A model generated the notes under the pieces. That model had not been told where the DNA came from. It searched no databases and saw nothing but the letters and a program-made list of their open reading frames with translations. A stretch of 64,000 nucleotides of DNA from JACCZX01 sp963807155 (GTDB lineage: Bacteria > Pseudomonadota > Gammaproteobacteria > Burkholderiales > Burkholderiaceae_F), in NCBI GenBank assembly GCA_963807155.1, contig CAWEAZ010000020.1, forward strand, positions 13,297 through 77,296, in the 5' to 3' direction. A program made the translations under genes and the position numbers. Of this stretch, positions 53,684 to 63,925 are shown in pieces (within the stretch, counting starts at the first letter, position 1; each line of letters begins with the position of its first letter).

Positions 53684-56075
53684 TTGAATCGGCGCGTTGT
53701 ATCTAGGCGCAGCATGGCTGCATCTCTGCAGCCGGCGTTGCGCCCCGTCATGCGCCATATCGCAGCCGCCGTCGTCTCTACGTGGTGCTTGTCCGCCTCA
53801 GCGCAGGAATTCGTCGTGCGCGATATCCGCGTTGAAGGTGTGCAGCGCACCGAAGCGGGCACCGTGTTTTCCTATCTTGCCGATTCGCGTCGGCGATCGT
53901 TTCGATCCCGAACGCGGCACGCAGGCAATTCGCGCGCTTTACGCAAGCGGGCTGTTCAAGGATGTGCGGCTTGAAGTCGACGGTGATGTACTGGTCGTTG
54001 TCGTCGATGAACGGCCCGCGATCTCTGCGGTCGATCTGACCGGCGTGACCGAGTTCGAAAAGGACCAGGTTCTCAAGTCGCTGCGCGACGTCGGCCTCGC
54101 CGAAGGCCGCATCTTCGATCGCTCAGTGCTCGAGCGCGCCGAACAGGAATTGCGCCGTCAATATTTGTCTCGCGGCTTGTACGGCGTTGACGTCAAGACC
54201 ACCGTGACGCCGATCGAGCGCAATCGTGTCAACGTATCAATCGCGGCAGTCGAAGGCGAGATCTCGCGCATTCGCTCGATCACGTTTACCGGCAATACCG
54301 TATTCAGCGACGGTGTGCTGCGCAGTCAAATGGAATTGTCGACGCCGAACTGGCTGTCTTGGTACACGAAGCGCGATCAGTATTCGCGGCAAAAGCTATC
54401 GGCCGATCTGGAAACGGTACGTTCGTACTATCTGAACCGCGGTTATCTCGATTTCAAGATCGACTCGGTGCAGGTCTCGATCAGCCCGGACAAGCGCGAC
54501 ATCTTTGTCTCGGTCAACGTGTCCGAGGGCGACCGCTACAACGTCTCGGGCATCAAGCTCACGCGGCGAGCTGCTTGGCCTCGACGAAGAATTGCAGCCG
54601 CTGATCGACGTCAAGCCGGGTGAAGTTTTCAGTGCCGAGCGCGTCAACGCGGTCGCCAAACGCATTACCGATCGCATGAGCACACTGGGTTACGCATTTG
54701 CCAGCGCCAACCCGATTCCGGAGCCCGACCGCGAAAAGCGTCAGGTGGCGTTCACGATCGTCGTTGACCCGGGTCGCCGTGTATACGTGCGCCGCGTCAA
54801 TATCGCGGGCAACAATCGCACGCGTGACGAAGTGATTCGCCGAGAAGTGAGGCAGTACGAAAGTGCGTGGTTCGACTCGGACCGCGTACGTCTGTCGCGC
54901 GACCGGATCGATCGCCTGGGTTTTTTCGAATCAGTCACCGTCGATACTCCGGCCGTTCCATCTGCGCCCGATCAGGTCGATGTCAACGTGACCGTGAAGG
55001 AACGTGCGACGGGCAACCTTCAGGTGGGCGCCGGTTATTCGAGCGCGGAAGGTTTGGTACTCAGTGCCGGTATCGCGCAGCAGAATATTTTCGGCTCAGG
55101 CAACGCGCTGTCGCTCGAAATCAACACCAGCAAGGCGAATCGCATCATCGCGCTGGCGCACACCGACCCGTACGTCACGCCCGAAGGTATCAGCCGCTCG
55201 ATCGAGTTGTTCGACCGCAAATCCGACCTTGCCGAACTCGGCCTCTCTAGCGTCGGCTATTCGACGCGAGGTCTCGGGGTCGTGTTCGGAGTGCCGTTTA
55301 CCGAGTTTGATCGCGTTTTCTTCGGTCTGCGATACGAGAATACTGAGATCGATCTGACGATTTTTTCCCCGCTCAGGTACGTTGAGTACGTCGAGCAGTT
55401 CGGCCCCAAGTCAGATTCGCTGGCGTTGACGGCCGGTTGGTCGCGCGACGATCGCGATAATCTGTTGGTGCCTACACGCGGCCGCTATCAGCGCGCATTC
55501 AGCGAAGTGGGTCTGCCCGGACTCGATCTGCAGTACTACCGTCTGAATTATCAGTTCCAGCAATACTTTGCGCTCCTTCCGCGCGTCACGCTCGCTTTCA
55601 ACGGCGAGATCGGATATGGCGACGGCTACAGCGGCGACCCGTATCCGTTCTTCAAGAACTACTACGTCGGCGGCATCGGCAGCGTGCGCGGCTTTGAGAG
55701 TGGAACTCTTGGCCCGCGTGATATCGACGACAGCCCGCTCGGCGGCAACCGGCGCATCAACTTCTCCTTTGAGGCCTACATGCCGATACCCGGTGCCGAT
55801 CGCACGCTGCGCGCGCTGGCATTTGTCGATGGCGGACAGGTCTGGGGGCTCGCGCCGAAGAAGGATGCGAACGGAAATTTCGTATATCGATGAACTTCCG
55901 TCCAGTTTACGAAGACGAGAAGACCGACTTCGGCAATTTGCGCTACTCGGTGGGTATAGGCGTCGCCTGGATTTCGCCGCTCGGGCCGCTGAGACTTTCA
56001 TACGCGTATCCGCTCAACAAGAAACCCGAAGATCGGATTCAGCGATTCCAATTCCAGATCGGGACTGGCTTCTAG
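53684..56075 (+). CDS. bamA: Outer membrane protein assembly factor BamA, three frame breaks
   Basis: Possible starts are TTG 53684, ATG 53714 and ATG 53750; the last gives the neatest signal peptide (MRHIAAAVVSTWCLSASAQ). Five POTRA domains follow (EFVVRDIRVEGVQRTEAGTV to VNIAGNNRTRDEVIRREVRQ) and then a 16-strand barrel with VRGFESGTLGPRD (the conserved VRGF loop) and C-terminal Phe in FQFQIGTGF, the barrel assembly signal. Breaks: CC 53880-53881 and CGG 54564-54566 (one base too many each) and A 55890 (one base missing). Correction gives about 796 residues. Essential for outer membrane protein insertion. Confidence 0.95.
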
Positions 56076-56266
56076 TGGCCTGGAACAGCCGGATACAGCC
56101 CGAAGGACGCGCCACTCGGCGTGCAGGGCAAGGCAAAAGCGCAGCAATACCGGAAGTATTGCGAGCATTTGCAACGCCGCTGCGCGGCGATGGCGTGGCA
56201 AGCGGGCTAGGCATCTGGCTGTTGCAGGCCACGGTAAGAATCTTTTGCGTCCGAGGAGGCACAACG

Positions 56267-56782
56267 ATGACTGACACGTGGCGAAAAGTTTTGAGGGTAA
56301 CGTTTGCCGCCACGGTAATTGCGACCGGCTCAGTGGCAATTGCGCAGGATTTCAAGATCGGAGTCGTCAATCCCGAACGGCTGCTGCGAGAATCAACGCC
56401 GGCGCGCGCGGCATTGTCAAAGCTCGAAGCTGAGTTCTCAAAGCGCCAGAAAGACGTTGAGGACACCGGTGTGCGCCTGAAGGCGGCGGCGGAGCGTTTT
56501 GAAAAAGATTCGCCGGTAATGACCGAGACCGATCGCGGCCGCCGGCAACGCGAGCTGGCCGAGCTCGATCGCGATTTTCAACGCAAGCAGCGCGAGTTTC
56601 GCGAAGACCTCAATCAGCGTCGTAACGAAGAGATGCAGAGCCTGCAAGAGCGCAGCACGCGCATCATCAGGCAGATCGCCGAGCAGGAAAAGTTCGACCT
56701 GATCGTGCAGGAGGCGGTGTACTTCAATCCCCGCATCGACATCACCGAGCGAGTGCTGAAAGCGCTCAACGCTGCCCGATAG
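56267..56782 (+). CDS. OmpH/Skp family periplasmic chaperone
   Basis: ATG 56267 with GAGGAGG at 56253-56259; longer open frame upstream is not coding. Signal peptide residues 1-26 (VTFAATVIATGSVAIAQ). Short beta segment FKIGVVNPERLLRES and a long charged coiled coil (AALSKLEAEFSKRQKDVEDT to QSLQERSTRIIRQIAEQEKF), ending DLIVQEAVYFNPRIDITERV, as in Skp. The trimeric chaperone carries unfolded outer membrane proteins to BamA. 171 residues. Lies between bamA and lpxD as expected. Confidence 0.92.
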   Translation: MTDTWRKVLRVTFAATVIATGSVAIAQDFKIGVVNPERLLRESTPARAALSKLEAEFSKRQKDVEDTGVRLKAAAERFEKDSPVMTETDRGRRQRELAELDRDFQRKQREFREDLNQRRNEEMQSLQERSTRIIRQIAEQEKFDLIVQEAVYFNPRIDITERVLKALNAAR

Positions 56783-56787
56783 TCGCA

Positions 56788-57898
56788 ATGACGAAGCCGG
56801 TCAGTGTGTCGCTGGCCGATCTGAACAGTGCGGTCGTGGAGCGCTCGTCCGGGCGCTTGCAAGCCATCGTCGTCGGCCCCACCGATGTCAAGTTAAGCGG
56901 CGTGGCTCCCCTGGCGGTCGCCACTCGATCCGATCTCGCTTTTCTCGCCAACCCGCTGTATCGCGCCGACGCATTGACGACGCAGGCGGGTGCGATCGTG
57001 CTCAGCGCGGCAGACCGCGACGCATTGCAATCGCAGTCAGCGCCGCTGACGGCTTCGTTGACCGCGATGGCGGTGTGCGAGCAGCCGTACGTGTGGTTCG
57101 CCTACGCGGTACAAATATTGAGGCCGAATCCACCGGTGAAAGCTGGCGTGGCGGCGGGTGCCCACGTCGCCACCAGTGCGAAGGTCGATGCGTCGGCACG
57201 TGTCGATCCCGGCGCAACGATCGGCGAGGGTGCCGTCATCGGTGCGGGCGCATGGATCGGTGCCGGCGCCGCGATCGGCGCACGCACCATCATCGGCAAT
57301 GAAACGCGAATTTATCCACGCGTGGTGGTGCTGGACGATTGCAGGATCGGAGCGCGCTGCAATGTTCACAGCGGTGCGGTGATCGGCAGCGACGGCTTTG
57401 GCTTTGCGCCGTTCGACGGGCGCTGGATCAAGATTCCGCAGCTCGGCGCGGTCTCGATAGGAGACGATGTCGAAATTGGCGCCAACACCACGATCGATCG
57501 CGGTGCGATGGGCGATACGGTGATCGAAGACGGCGTCAAGCTCGATAACCAGATTCAGATCGCGCACAATTGCGTGATCGGAGCGGACACTGTCATCGCT
57601 GCGTGTGTCGGCATTGCGGGAAGCACCAAGATCGGCAAAGGCTGTCGGATCGGCGGCGCGGCGATGATCGCGGGGCATCTGACGATTGCCGACGGCTCGA
57701 GCATCGGGCCGGCCACTGCGGTGCCGAGCTCAGTGACTGAATCCGGCCATTACACCGGCTTCTTTCCGCTGATGAAGCATCGAGACTGGGAACGCGCCGC
57801 GGCGCTTGGTGCGTAATCTGCCGGACTTGCGCACTCGATTGCGGCAACTGGAATCCGAACACAAAGCTGCCAATCCAAACGCGGACAAAGTGAAATGA
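56788..57898 (+). CDS. lpxD: UDP-3-O-(3-hydroxyacyl)glucosamine N-acyltransferase, frame break at tail
   Basis: ATG 56788, 5 bases after the ompH stop. N-terminal uridine-binding domain (SDLAFLANPLYRADALTTQA), then a hexapeptide-repeat beta helix with VIGSDGFGFAPFDGRWIKIP and catalytic His in QIQIAHNCVIGADT. The sequenced frame stops at 57816 after AALGA. Removing one G at 57808-57809 continues as VRNLPDLRTRLRQLESEHKA to TGA 57896-57898, overlapping the fabZ ATG. This C-terminal helix is normal for LpxD. Third step of lipid A synthesis. Confidence 0.95.
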
Positions 57899-58380
57899 TG
57901 GATATCCAGCAGATCCTGAAAACGCTGCCGCACCGCTATCCGTTCGTGATGGTCGACCGCGTGCTGGAGATCGTGCCCGGCGAGCGCATCGTCGCGCTGA
58001 AGAACGTGACGATCAACGAGCCGTACTTCGTCGGCCACTTTCCGCGTCTGCCGGTCATGCCCGGCGTGATGATCATCGAGGCACTCGCGCAGGCGGCGGC
58101 GCTGTTGACCTATCAGACGCTGAATCTGAACGAGGGTGACGGGACGTTGTTCTACTTTGCGGGCATCGACGACGCGCGCTTCAAGCGGCCGGTGACGCCG
58201 GGCGATCAGCTGCGGCTTGAAGTCGAGATGGTTCGCGTGATGCGCGGCATCGGCAAGTTCAAGGCGCGCGCGCTGGTCGACGGCGCGCTTGCGGCCGAGG
58301 CGGGGCTGATGTGCGCGTATCGGACCGAAGACCGCAACGCTGCCCAAGAGCGCGGGAGCGATAGCGTCGAGGGTCGTTAG
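57895..58380 (+). CDS. fabZ: 3-hydroxyacyl-ACP dehydratase FabZ
   Basis: ATG 57895 (or 57898). 161 residues of the hot-dog fold: LPHRYPFVMVDRVLEI, catalytic His in GHFPRLPVMPGVMIIEALAQ with the catalytic Glu 15 residues later. It dehydrates 3-hydroxyacyl-ACP in fatty acid elongation and competes with LpxA and LpxD for substrate, which explains its conserved position. The last 15 residues (NAAQERGSDSVEGR) are a non-conserved tail. Its TAG overlaps the lpxA GTG by one base. Confidence 0.97.
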   Translation: MMDIQQILKTLPHRYPFVMVDRVLEIVPGERIVALKNVTINEPYFVGHFPRLPVMPGVMIIEALAQAAALLTYQTLNLNEGDGTLFYFAGIDDARFKRPVTPGDQLRLEVEMVRVMRGIGKFKARALVDGALAAEAGLMCAYRTEDRNAAQERGSDSVEGR

Positions 58381-59168
58381 TGTCGCGCGCCCATCCGACC
58401 GCAGTGATCGATCCCGCGGCCGAAATCGCGGATGACGTCGAGATCGGCCCCTACTGCGTAGTCGGTCCCGGTGTCACGATCGGCGCCGGCTCGGTGCTCG
58501 ACCCGCATGTTGTCATCGGCGGCCGCACGACCATCGGCAGCAACAATCATTTCTTTTCGTTCTGCGCGATCGGCGGCGTGCCGCAAGACAAGAAATACGC
58601 CGGCGAAGACACCGAGCTCGTGATCGGCGACGGCAATACGTTCCGTGAGTCGTGCACGATCAGCCTGGGGACTGCCGGCGGCGGTGGCGTGACCAGTGTC
58701 GGCTCCGGCAACTGGATCATGGCGTCGGTGCACATCGCGCACGATTGCGTCGTCGGCGATCACACGATCCTCGCCAATAACGCAACGCTGGCCGGACACG
58801 TCACGCTGGGCGACTGGGTCATCCTCGGCGGCATGACGGCGGTCCATCAGTTCTGCGCGGTGGGCGCGCACGCGATGGCGGCCGGTGGATCGATCGTGCT
58901 GCGCGACGTTCCTCCGTACGTGATCTGCAGCGGCAATCCTGCGGAGCCACACGGCATCAACTCCGAAGGACTCAAGCGCCGCGGCGTCGATGCAGACACC
59001 ATCAACCTGCTGCGGCGCGCTTACAAGACGCTGTATCGCGATGGGTTATCCGCCGCCGATGCGGTGACTGCGCTCGGCACGCTGGCCGAAGAGAATCCGC
59101 CGTCCGCGCCTGCGATCGAGCTCCTGAGGGATTTTGTGAAGAACTCGCAGCGCGGCATCGTGCGTTAA
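58380..59168 (+). CDS. lpxA: UDP-N-acetylglucosamine O-acyltransferase
   Basis: GTG 58380. 262 residues. Hexapeptide-repeat helix (AEIADDVEIGPYCVVGPGVT), catalytic His in MASVHIAHDCVVGDHTILAN, and a helical C-terminal domain beginning GLKRRGVDADTINLLRRAYK. It catalyses the first step of lipid A synthesis from 3-hydroxyacyl-ACP and UDP-GlcNAc. TAATG overlap with lpxB indicates tight coupling. Confidence 0.97.
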   Translation: MSRAHPTAVIDPAAEIADDVEIGPYCVVGPGVTIGAGSVLDPHVVIGGRTTIGSNNHFFSFCAIGGVPQDKKYAGEDTELVIGDGNTFRESCTISLGTAGGGGVTSVGSGNWIMASVHIAHDCVVGDHTILANNATLAGHVTLGDWVILGGMTAVHQFCAVGAHAMAAGGSIVLRDVPPYVICSGNPAEPHGINSEGLKRRGVDADTINLLRRAYKTLYRDGLSAADAVTALGTLAEENPPSAPAIELLRDFVKNSQRGIVR

Positions 59169-60313
59169 TGCCGGGCGATCGCACGATCGCATTCGTCGCG
59201 GGCGAAGCATCCGGCGACCTGCTCGCAGCGCCCGTCATCACTGAAGTCCTGCAGCGTGCACCCGACATGCGCTGCGTCGGTATCGGTGGAGACCGCATGA
59301 TTGGCGCCGGCTTCGATGCCTGGCATCACGTGCGCGAGCTGTCGGTACGCGGCTACGTCGAAGTGCTGCGCCATCTGCCGCGGCTGCTGCAGCTCCGTCG
59401 TACGCTGCGCGACCGTGTGGTCGCGACGAAGCCGCAAGTCTTTGTCGGCGTCGATGCGCCGGACTTCAACCTGGTGCTCGAGGAACAACTGCGAGGGCAG
59501 GGCGTGCGCACGGTGCATTTCGTCAGCCCGTCGATCTGGGCCTGGCGCGCCGAGCGCATCACGCAGATCGCGCGCGCGGTCGACCGCATGCTGCTCGTCT
59601 TCCCGTTCGAGCAGAAAATCTACGACGACGCCGGAATTCCCGCGAGCTATGTCGGGCATCCGCTCGCAAACATGATCCCGATGGTTCCGAACGCAGCGGC
59701 CGCGCGCCAACGCCTCGGCCTGCAAGCGGAAGGAGAGCTGCTCGCTGTGTTGCTCGGCTCGCGTCCCGACGAGGTGCGCCATAACGGCCCGACTTTCATC
59801 GCCGCGATGGCTTTGATCGCCGACGAGCAGCCCGAGTTGCGCTTCGTGATGCCCGTGGCAGACCCGGCGCTGCGCAGCGGCATCGAACAGATGATGGCGA
59901 GACGACCAGGACTTTCGCCGAAAGTCGATATCGTCAATGGCCAGTCGCACGATTGCCTCGAAGCGTCGGACGTTGTGCTCGTCGCGAGCGGCACCGCGAC
60001 GCTTGAAGCGGCGCTGTTCAAGCGACCGATGGTGATTGCATACAAAATGTCGCCGCTGACCGCGTGGATCATGTGGCGCAAGGGTAGGATTCCCTACGTC
60101 GGACTCCCGAACATACTGGCCGGAGAATTTGTCGTTCCCGAACTGCTTCAACACCACGCAACCCCGGCCGCGCTCGCGCGCGCCGTGCTCGATTGGCTGC
60201 ACGACGGCGAGCGCCGCGTGCGCGTCACCGCTCGCTTCACCGACATGCATCACTCGTTGAAGCGCGATACCGCGCGGCTGGTCGCCGACGCGATATTTGA
60301 GGTAGCCCAGTGA
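59168..60313 (+). CDS. lpxB: Lipid A disaccharide synthase
   Basis: ATG 59168. 381 residues, GT19 family: FVAGEASGDLLAAPVITEVL, RCVGIGGDRMIGAGFDAWHH, VFVGVDAPDFNLVLEEQLRG, VSPSIWAWRAERITQIARAV and SGTATLEAALFKRPMVIAYK. It joins UDP-diacylglucosamine with lipid X to form the tetra-acyl disaccharide on the inner membrane. The stop overlaps the rnhB start as GTGA. Confidence 0.97.
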   Translation: MPGDRTIAFVAGEASGDLLAAPVITEVLQRAPDMRCVGIGGDRMIGAGFDAWHHVRELSVRGYVEVLRHLPRLLQLRRTLRDRVVATKPQVFVGVDAPDFNLVLEEQLRGQGVRTVHFVSPSIWAWRAERITQIARAVDRMLLVFPFEQKIYDDAGIPASYVGHPLANMIPMVPNAAAARQRLGLQAEGELLAVLLGSRPDEVRHNGPTFIAAMALIADEQPELRFVMPVADPALRSGIEQMMARRPGLSPKVDIVNGQSHDCLEASDVVLVASGTATLEAALFKRPMVIAYKMSPLTAWIMWRKGRIPYVGLPNILAGEFVVPELLQHHATPAALARAVLDWLHDGERRVRVTARFTDMHHSLKRDTARLVADAIFEVAQ

Positions 60314-60975
60314 AGGTGCGTTCGTTTCGCATCACGTTTCGACGGCGCAAGGGCGTCACCGGCGATTTGTTCGAGCAAGCTGCGCTGGCAACCGGCTTGA
60401 TTTGCGGCATCGACGAAGCAGGGTGTGGTCCGCTCGCCGGCCCGGTCGTCGCGGCCGCAGTGATCCTCGATCCGAAGCGCCGCATCTACGGCCTGCGCGA
60501 TTCCAAAGTGCTGAAGCCCGAGCGCCGCGAGCAACTCGCCAAGCGCATCCGCGAGCGCGCCATCGCATGGGCGGTCGCCGAAGCCAGCGTCGACGAAATC
60601 GACAGCATCAACATCCTGCAAGCAAGGCTGCTCGCGATGCGTCGAGCGGTCGATGCGTTGAAGGTAGTGCCTCAGTACGCGCTGGTCGACGGCAATCAAA
60701 TGCCGCGGCTGCCGTTCCCCGGCCGCGCGATCATCGCCGGCGATGCGCTCGAGCCGGCAATCTCCGCCGCATCGATCCTGGCCAAGACCGTCCGCGACGG
60801 CATGATGCGCGCGTTCGACGCCGTGCATCCGGGCTATGGGTTCGCGCAGCACATGGGCTACGCCACTCCCGAACACTGCGAGCGCCTGCAAGCACTCGGC
60901 CCCTGCATCCTGCATCGACGCAGCTTCGCCCCGGTTCGCATGCTCGTCGAAGAAGATGCGGATCTCTTCGACTGA
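60310..60975 (+). CDS. rnhB: Ribonuclease HII
   Basis: GTG 60310 overlapping the lpxB stop. 221 residues with a slightly extended N-terminus (about 30 residues) before the catalytic GIDEAGCGPLAGPVVAAAVI, which holds the first Asp and Glu. YALVDGNQMPRLPF gives the third Asp, and ISAASILAKTVRDGMM and HPGYGFAQHMGYATPEH are RNase HII-specific. It excises ribonucleotides from DNA. The lpxAB-rnhB-trmH order is common in betaproteobacteria. The last 20 bases overlap the next gene. Confidence 0.95.
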   Translation: MKVRSFRITFRRRKGVTGDLFEQAALATGLICGIDEAGCGPLAGPVVAAAVILDPKRRIYGLRDSKVLKPERREQLAKRIRERAIAWAVAEASVDEIDSINILQARLLAMRRAVDALKVVPQYALVDGNQMPRLPFPGRAIIAGDALEPAISAASILAKTVRDGMMRAFDAVHPGYGFAQHMGYATPEHCERLQALGPCILHRRSFAPVRMLVEEDADLFD

Positions 60976-61748
60976 CAATCCGATTTATCGGCGGCTGAAG
61001 CAACTCGCGACATCGCCGCGCGCGTGCAGAGACGCTCATCGAACGCTGATAGAAGGCGTTCATCTGCTGCAGGCAGCGCTCGACGCGCGCGCGACGATTC
61101 ACACGCTGGTGCTGCGTGGCGCCGAGCAATCCGCCGAAGCGCTTGCACTTGTGCCACGAGCGGAAGCGCAATCAAAGGCCAAGTTGATCGAACTCGCGCC
61201 GGCGCTGTACGACGCGATATCTCCCGTCGAGCACGGCGCGGGCGTACTGGCCGAAATCGAATTTGCAGACGCCGCCCTGGCCGAAGCAAATCGTCGACGA
61301 TGCGATCTACCTCGACAACGTGCAGGACCCGGGCAATGTCGGCACGCTGCTACGTACCGCCGCGGCAGCCGGCGTGCGGCACGCGATCGCCGGGGCGGGA
61401 TGCGCGTTCTTCTGGTCGCCCAAAGTCATGCGCGCCGCAATGGGAGCGCACTTCGTGCTTGATCTGCACGAACAGATAGCGCCTCAGGCAGTGCGCGATG
61501 CGTTCGCAGGCGAAATCCTCGCCGCAGATGCAACGGGCGGTGAAGACTTGTTCTCAGCGGAGTGGGGAAAGAACGCCACCGTTTGGCTGTTCGGCGGCGA
61601 AGGGCAGGGGCTCACGGCAGACACGCTGCTGGCGGCAAACCGCCGATTGCGCATTCCAATCGATGGTCGAGTCGAGTCGTTGAACGTGGGTGCAGCCGCG
61701 GCAGTGTGCTTGTTCGAGCAGAAGCGCAGGCGGGAGTCCCGCGCCTAG
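60956..61748 (+). CDS. TrmH/SpoU-family RNA 2'-O-methyltransferase, one frame break
   Basis: ATG 60956, within the end of rnhB. N-terminal L30e-like substrate-binding part (NPIYRRLKQLATSPRACRDA, RTLIEGVHLLQAALDA). The SPOUT knot has motif 1 LDNVQDPGNVGTLLRTAAAA, motif 2 WLFGGEGQGLT and motif 3 IPIDGRVESLNVGAAAAVCL, giving the trefoil SAM site. One G too many at 61279-61280 breaks the frame; correction reads AALPKQIVDDAIYLDN. Target could be rRNA or tRNA; not decidable here. About 263 residues. Confidence 0.9.
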
Positions 61749-61766
61749 CTAGGCACCGACCGTTGG

Positions 61767-63627
61767 CTATCGCCGAACGTCAAGTTCGATGTAATCCGTG
61801 TTCAGTTCGCGTGCCAACCGTGCGCGGTCAATGATGAAGTCGTTCTTTTTGGCTTCGGCGCTGAGGAATGCGTCGAGGTTACCATGCTGAGCCTGAAGTG
61901 CCGGAACGAGCTCCAAAAACATAGCAGTCAACTGCGGGTCGAAGTGTTTTCCCGCCTTCGGCTCCAATGTGTCGCAAGGCATCTTCGATCGACCACGCCT
62001 CCTTGTAGCTGCGCTTATGCGTAAGAGCGTCGTAAACGTCCGACAACGCGGTGATGCGCGCGCTCAGCGGAATCATCTCGCCCTTAATTTGCCGCGGATA
62101 TCCGCTGCCATCCCACTTCTCGTGGTGGTTAAAGGCGATCTCCTGCGCCACAAACAGCTGTCCGAGCCCACCTTCACCGATGATTTCCCACCCGAACTCG
62201 CAATGTCTTCTCCATGATCGAGCGCTCTTCGGGCGTAAAGCGGCCCGGCTTCAGAAGGATCGACTCGGGAATGCGGATCTTGCCCACGTCGTGCAGGCGG
62301 GCCGAAAGATCGATCATCTGGCACAGCTCATCGTCCAGGCCCATCTTCTTGGCCAGTTCCCGAGCCATCGCCCCGACCCGGTAGCAGTGCTCACCGGTCT
62401 CGTCGTCGTGGAATTCGACCGTGACGCTGTTGCGCTCCAGAACCTGCGTGAACTCGCCAAAGTCCTGCATTGAGAAGCGCTGAAACTTGAGTTCGTGCTG
62501 CTGCAAGTCCATCGCCGCCTCGGCCCGAGCGTCCAGTGCCTTCTTGACCTGCACAACGTGCCGGTGGTGATGCTCCAACAGGTTCTTGACCCTGCTGTCC
62601 CTGTTAAGTCGGATGACTTCCTGCTGGAATACCAGGGCATTGTTCGGTTGCTTGGCAACCTCGTAGGCTCGGACAATCGTGGCCAGGGCGTCCCGCAAGG
62701 CGGTAGGAACGCCGCGCCGGCTCTCGTTGATCGCACGCTGCAGCCTGGAAAGGCCGATGTCACAAGTGGCCGCGTCATGCACCTCGGCTAGGCCCAACGC
62801 CATCTCGGCGTACAACTCGCCCAAGGTGCCCGGCGCCTTTTGCGTGCAGTCGAGCCAGGCTGGCGCGTTCGAGCGCCAGCGGGACGTTGCGCACCTCGAG
62901 CAAGCAGGCGCGTGTAGGCAAACTCGATCGTGGCGCGCGTCATGCGCTCGCTGTCATCGCTCGGCTCCGCCAACAGTTCAATCGCCCGCTCGGCGGCCGC
63001 CAATCCTCGCGAGAAAATCTCGAAGATAGAGAGAGGCGACTGCAATGTTGACAAGGGGAATGGCCTGCGTTAAGCGGGATGTACGCTGCCGGGTCGGCGA
63101 CCTCCACCGCCCGCTCGTAGCAAGGAATCGCCATGCTGAACTGGCCCGCGTACTGGTGTGCAAGCCCTAGGTTGGCGAAGATGCCGGATTCCTGCTCCGA
63201 GTCTCCCGCGCTGCGCGCCGCGGGCAAGGCGCGCGTCAAAGCGGTCATGGCCGCCGGGAAGTTTCCCGTCTCCGTGTACATCACGCCCAAGCATCTTCAG
63301 GCATTTTGCGAGAACAAGGTCGTTATTGAGGCGCTCTGCGACTGCAACTGCTTGGTTGGCCGGTTCGATCCCGTCAAAGGGAAGTCCGCGCAGGTATTTG
63401 TTGCGCGCAATCGCAAGCAGACACATCGCGCGGGCATCGGTCGCGGGTTCGTCGGGTAGCGCCAAAAAGGCGTCCCACGCCAGATCGAAAATTTCGGAGC
63501 CATCTCCGGTGGCGGGGGCCTTCCGCAAGCGCTCGTCCAGCCGCTCAAACCGCTCTTGAAGGTCCGGCGCGTCCGCGAAAGGCAACACGTCGGCCCAAGC
63601 AGCCATTGACTGATCAGCAACAAGCAT
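61767..63627 (-). CDS. HD-GYP domain protein with TPR-like sensor region, seven frame breaks
   Basis: ATG at 63625-63627. About 300 N-terminal residues are TPR-like helices (AMTALTRALPAARSAGDSEQ, GIFANLGLAHQYAGQFSMAI). A coiled linker follows, then an HD-GYP phosphodiesterase: HCYRVGAMARELAKKMGLDD, LHDVGKIRIPESIL, NHHEKWDGSGYP and LSDVYDALTHKRSYK. Intact HD-GYP residues predict hydrolysis of cyclic di-GMP. The frame is broken at TTTT 61947-61950, TT 62208-62209, GG 62825-62826, AA 62902-62903, AA 63023-63024, TT 63070-63071 and CCC 63286-63288, each explained by one surplus base. About 615 residues when corrected. No receiver domain is seen. Confidence 0.82.
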
Positions 63628-63692
63628 TTAACTTCCAGAAGTCGGATGGACTCAGTAAAACAAGCTACACGTCCGATTGACCCTGGTTAGGC

Positions 63693-63713
63693 CCAAAAAG
63701 CGCAAGCTTTTGG
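63693..63713 (+). promoter_or_regulatory. Hairpin in the leader of the double-glycine peptide gene
   Basis: CCAAAA(A)GC (63693-63701) can pair with GCTTTTGG (63706-63713) around a GCAA loop, with one bulged A. It ends 40 bases before the peptide start. It lacks a following T-run, so a leader structure or operator is more likely than a terminator. Confidence 0.45.
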
Positions 63714-63753
63714 TCCAATTCGGGGCGTGAAATGCCTTCGCGCGGAGGGAACC

Positions 63754-63924
63754 ATGGAAGTTGTTATCGAAACACAAGAAGAAGTAACCGAGCAACCCGC
63801 TGTTATTGAGTTGTCCGCTGAGTGCTTGAGCATGGTGGGCGGCGGTGTAGCTCACGCAGTTTCTGAGCCAGCCGTAAAGCGGCGACTGCGTCGGTCAAGT
63901 CAAGCAGCGCCGCAGCAGAAATGA
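63754..63924 (+). CDS. Small double-glycine-leader peptide (bacteriocin/RiPP-precursor-like)
   Basis: ATG 63754 with a strong GGAGGGA at 63744-63750. The 56-residue product has an acidic N-terminal half (EVVIETQEEVTEQP) and the segment IELSAECLSMVGGG. With G30-G31 as -2/-1, Leu and Ser stand at -12/-11, Leu at -7 and Val at -4, the pattern of leaders cut by C39-peptidase ABC exporters. The predicted 25-residue core is cationic (KRRLRR), without Cys, ending APQQK. No exporter, modification enzyme or immunity gene is visible in the window, so the role is inferred from the leader only. A strong terminator follows at once, supporting expression. Confidence 0.7.
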   Translation: MEVVIETQEEVTEQPAVIELSAECLSMVGGGVAHAVSEPAVKRRLRRSSQAAPQQK

Positions 63925-63925
63925 A

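Noticed and set aside
39880..54575. Motif-specific error at GCGGCGAGCT (shared by the breaks in ligA and bamA)
   Set aside because: The same 10-mer occurs in the intact part of the importer permease near 9390-9400 without any frame problem, so the motif alone does not explain the errors.
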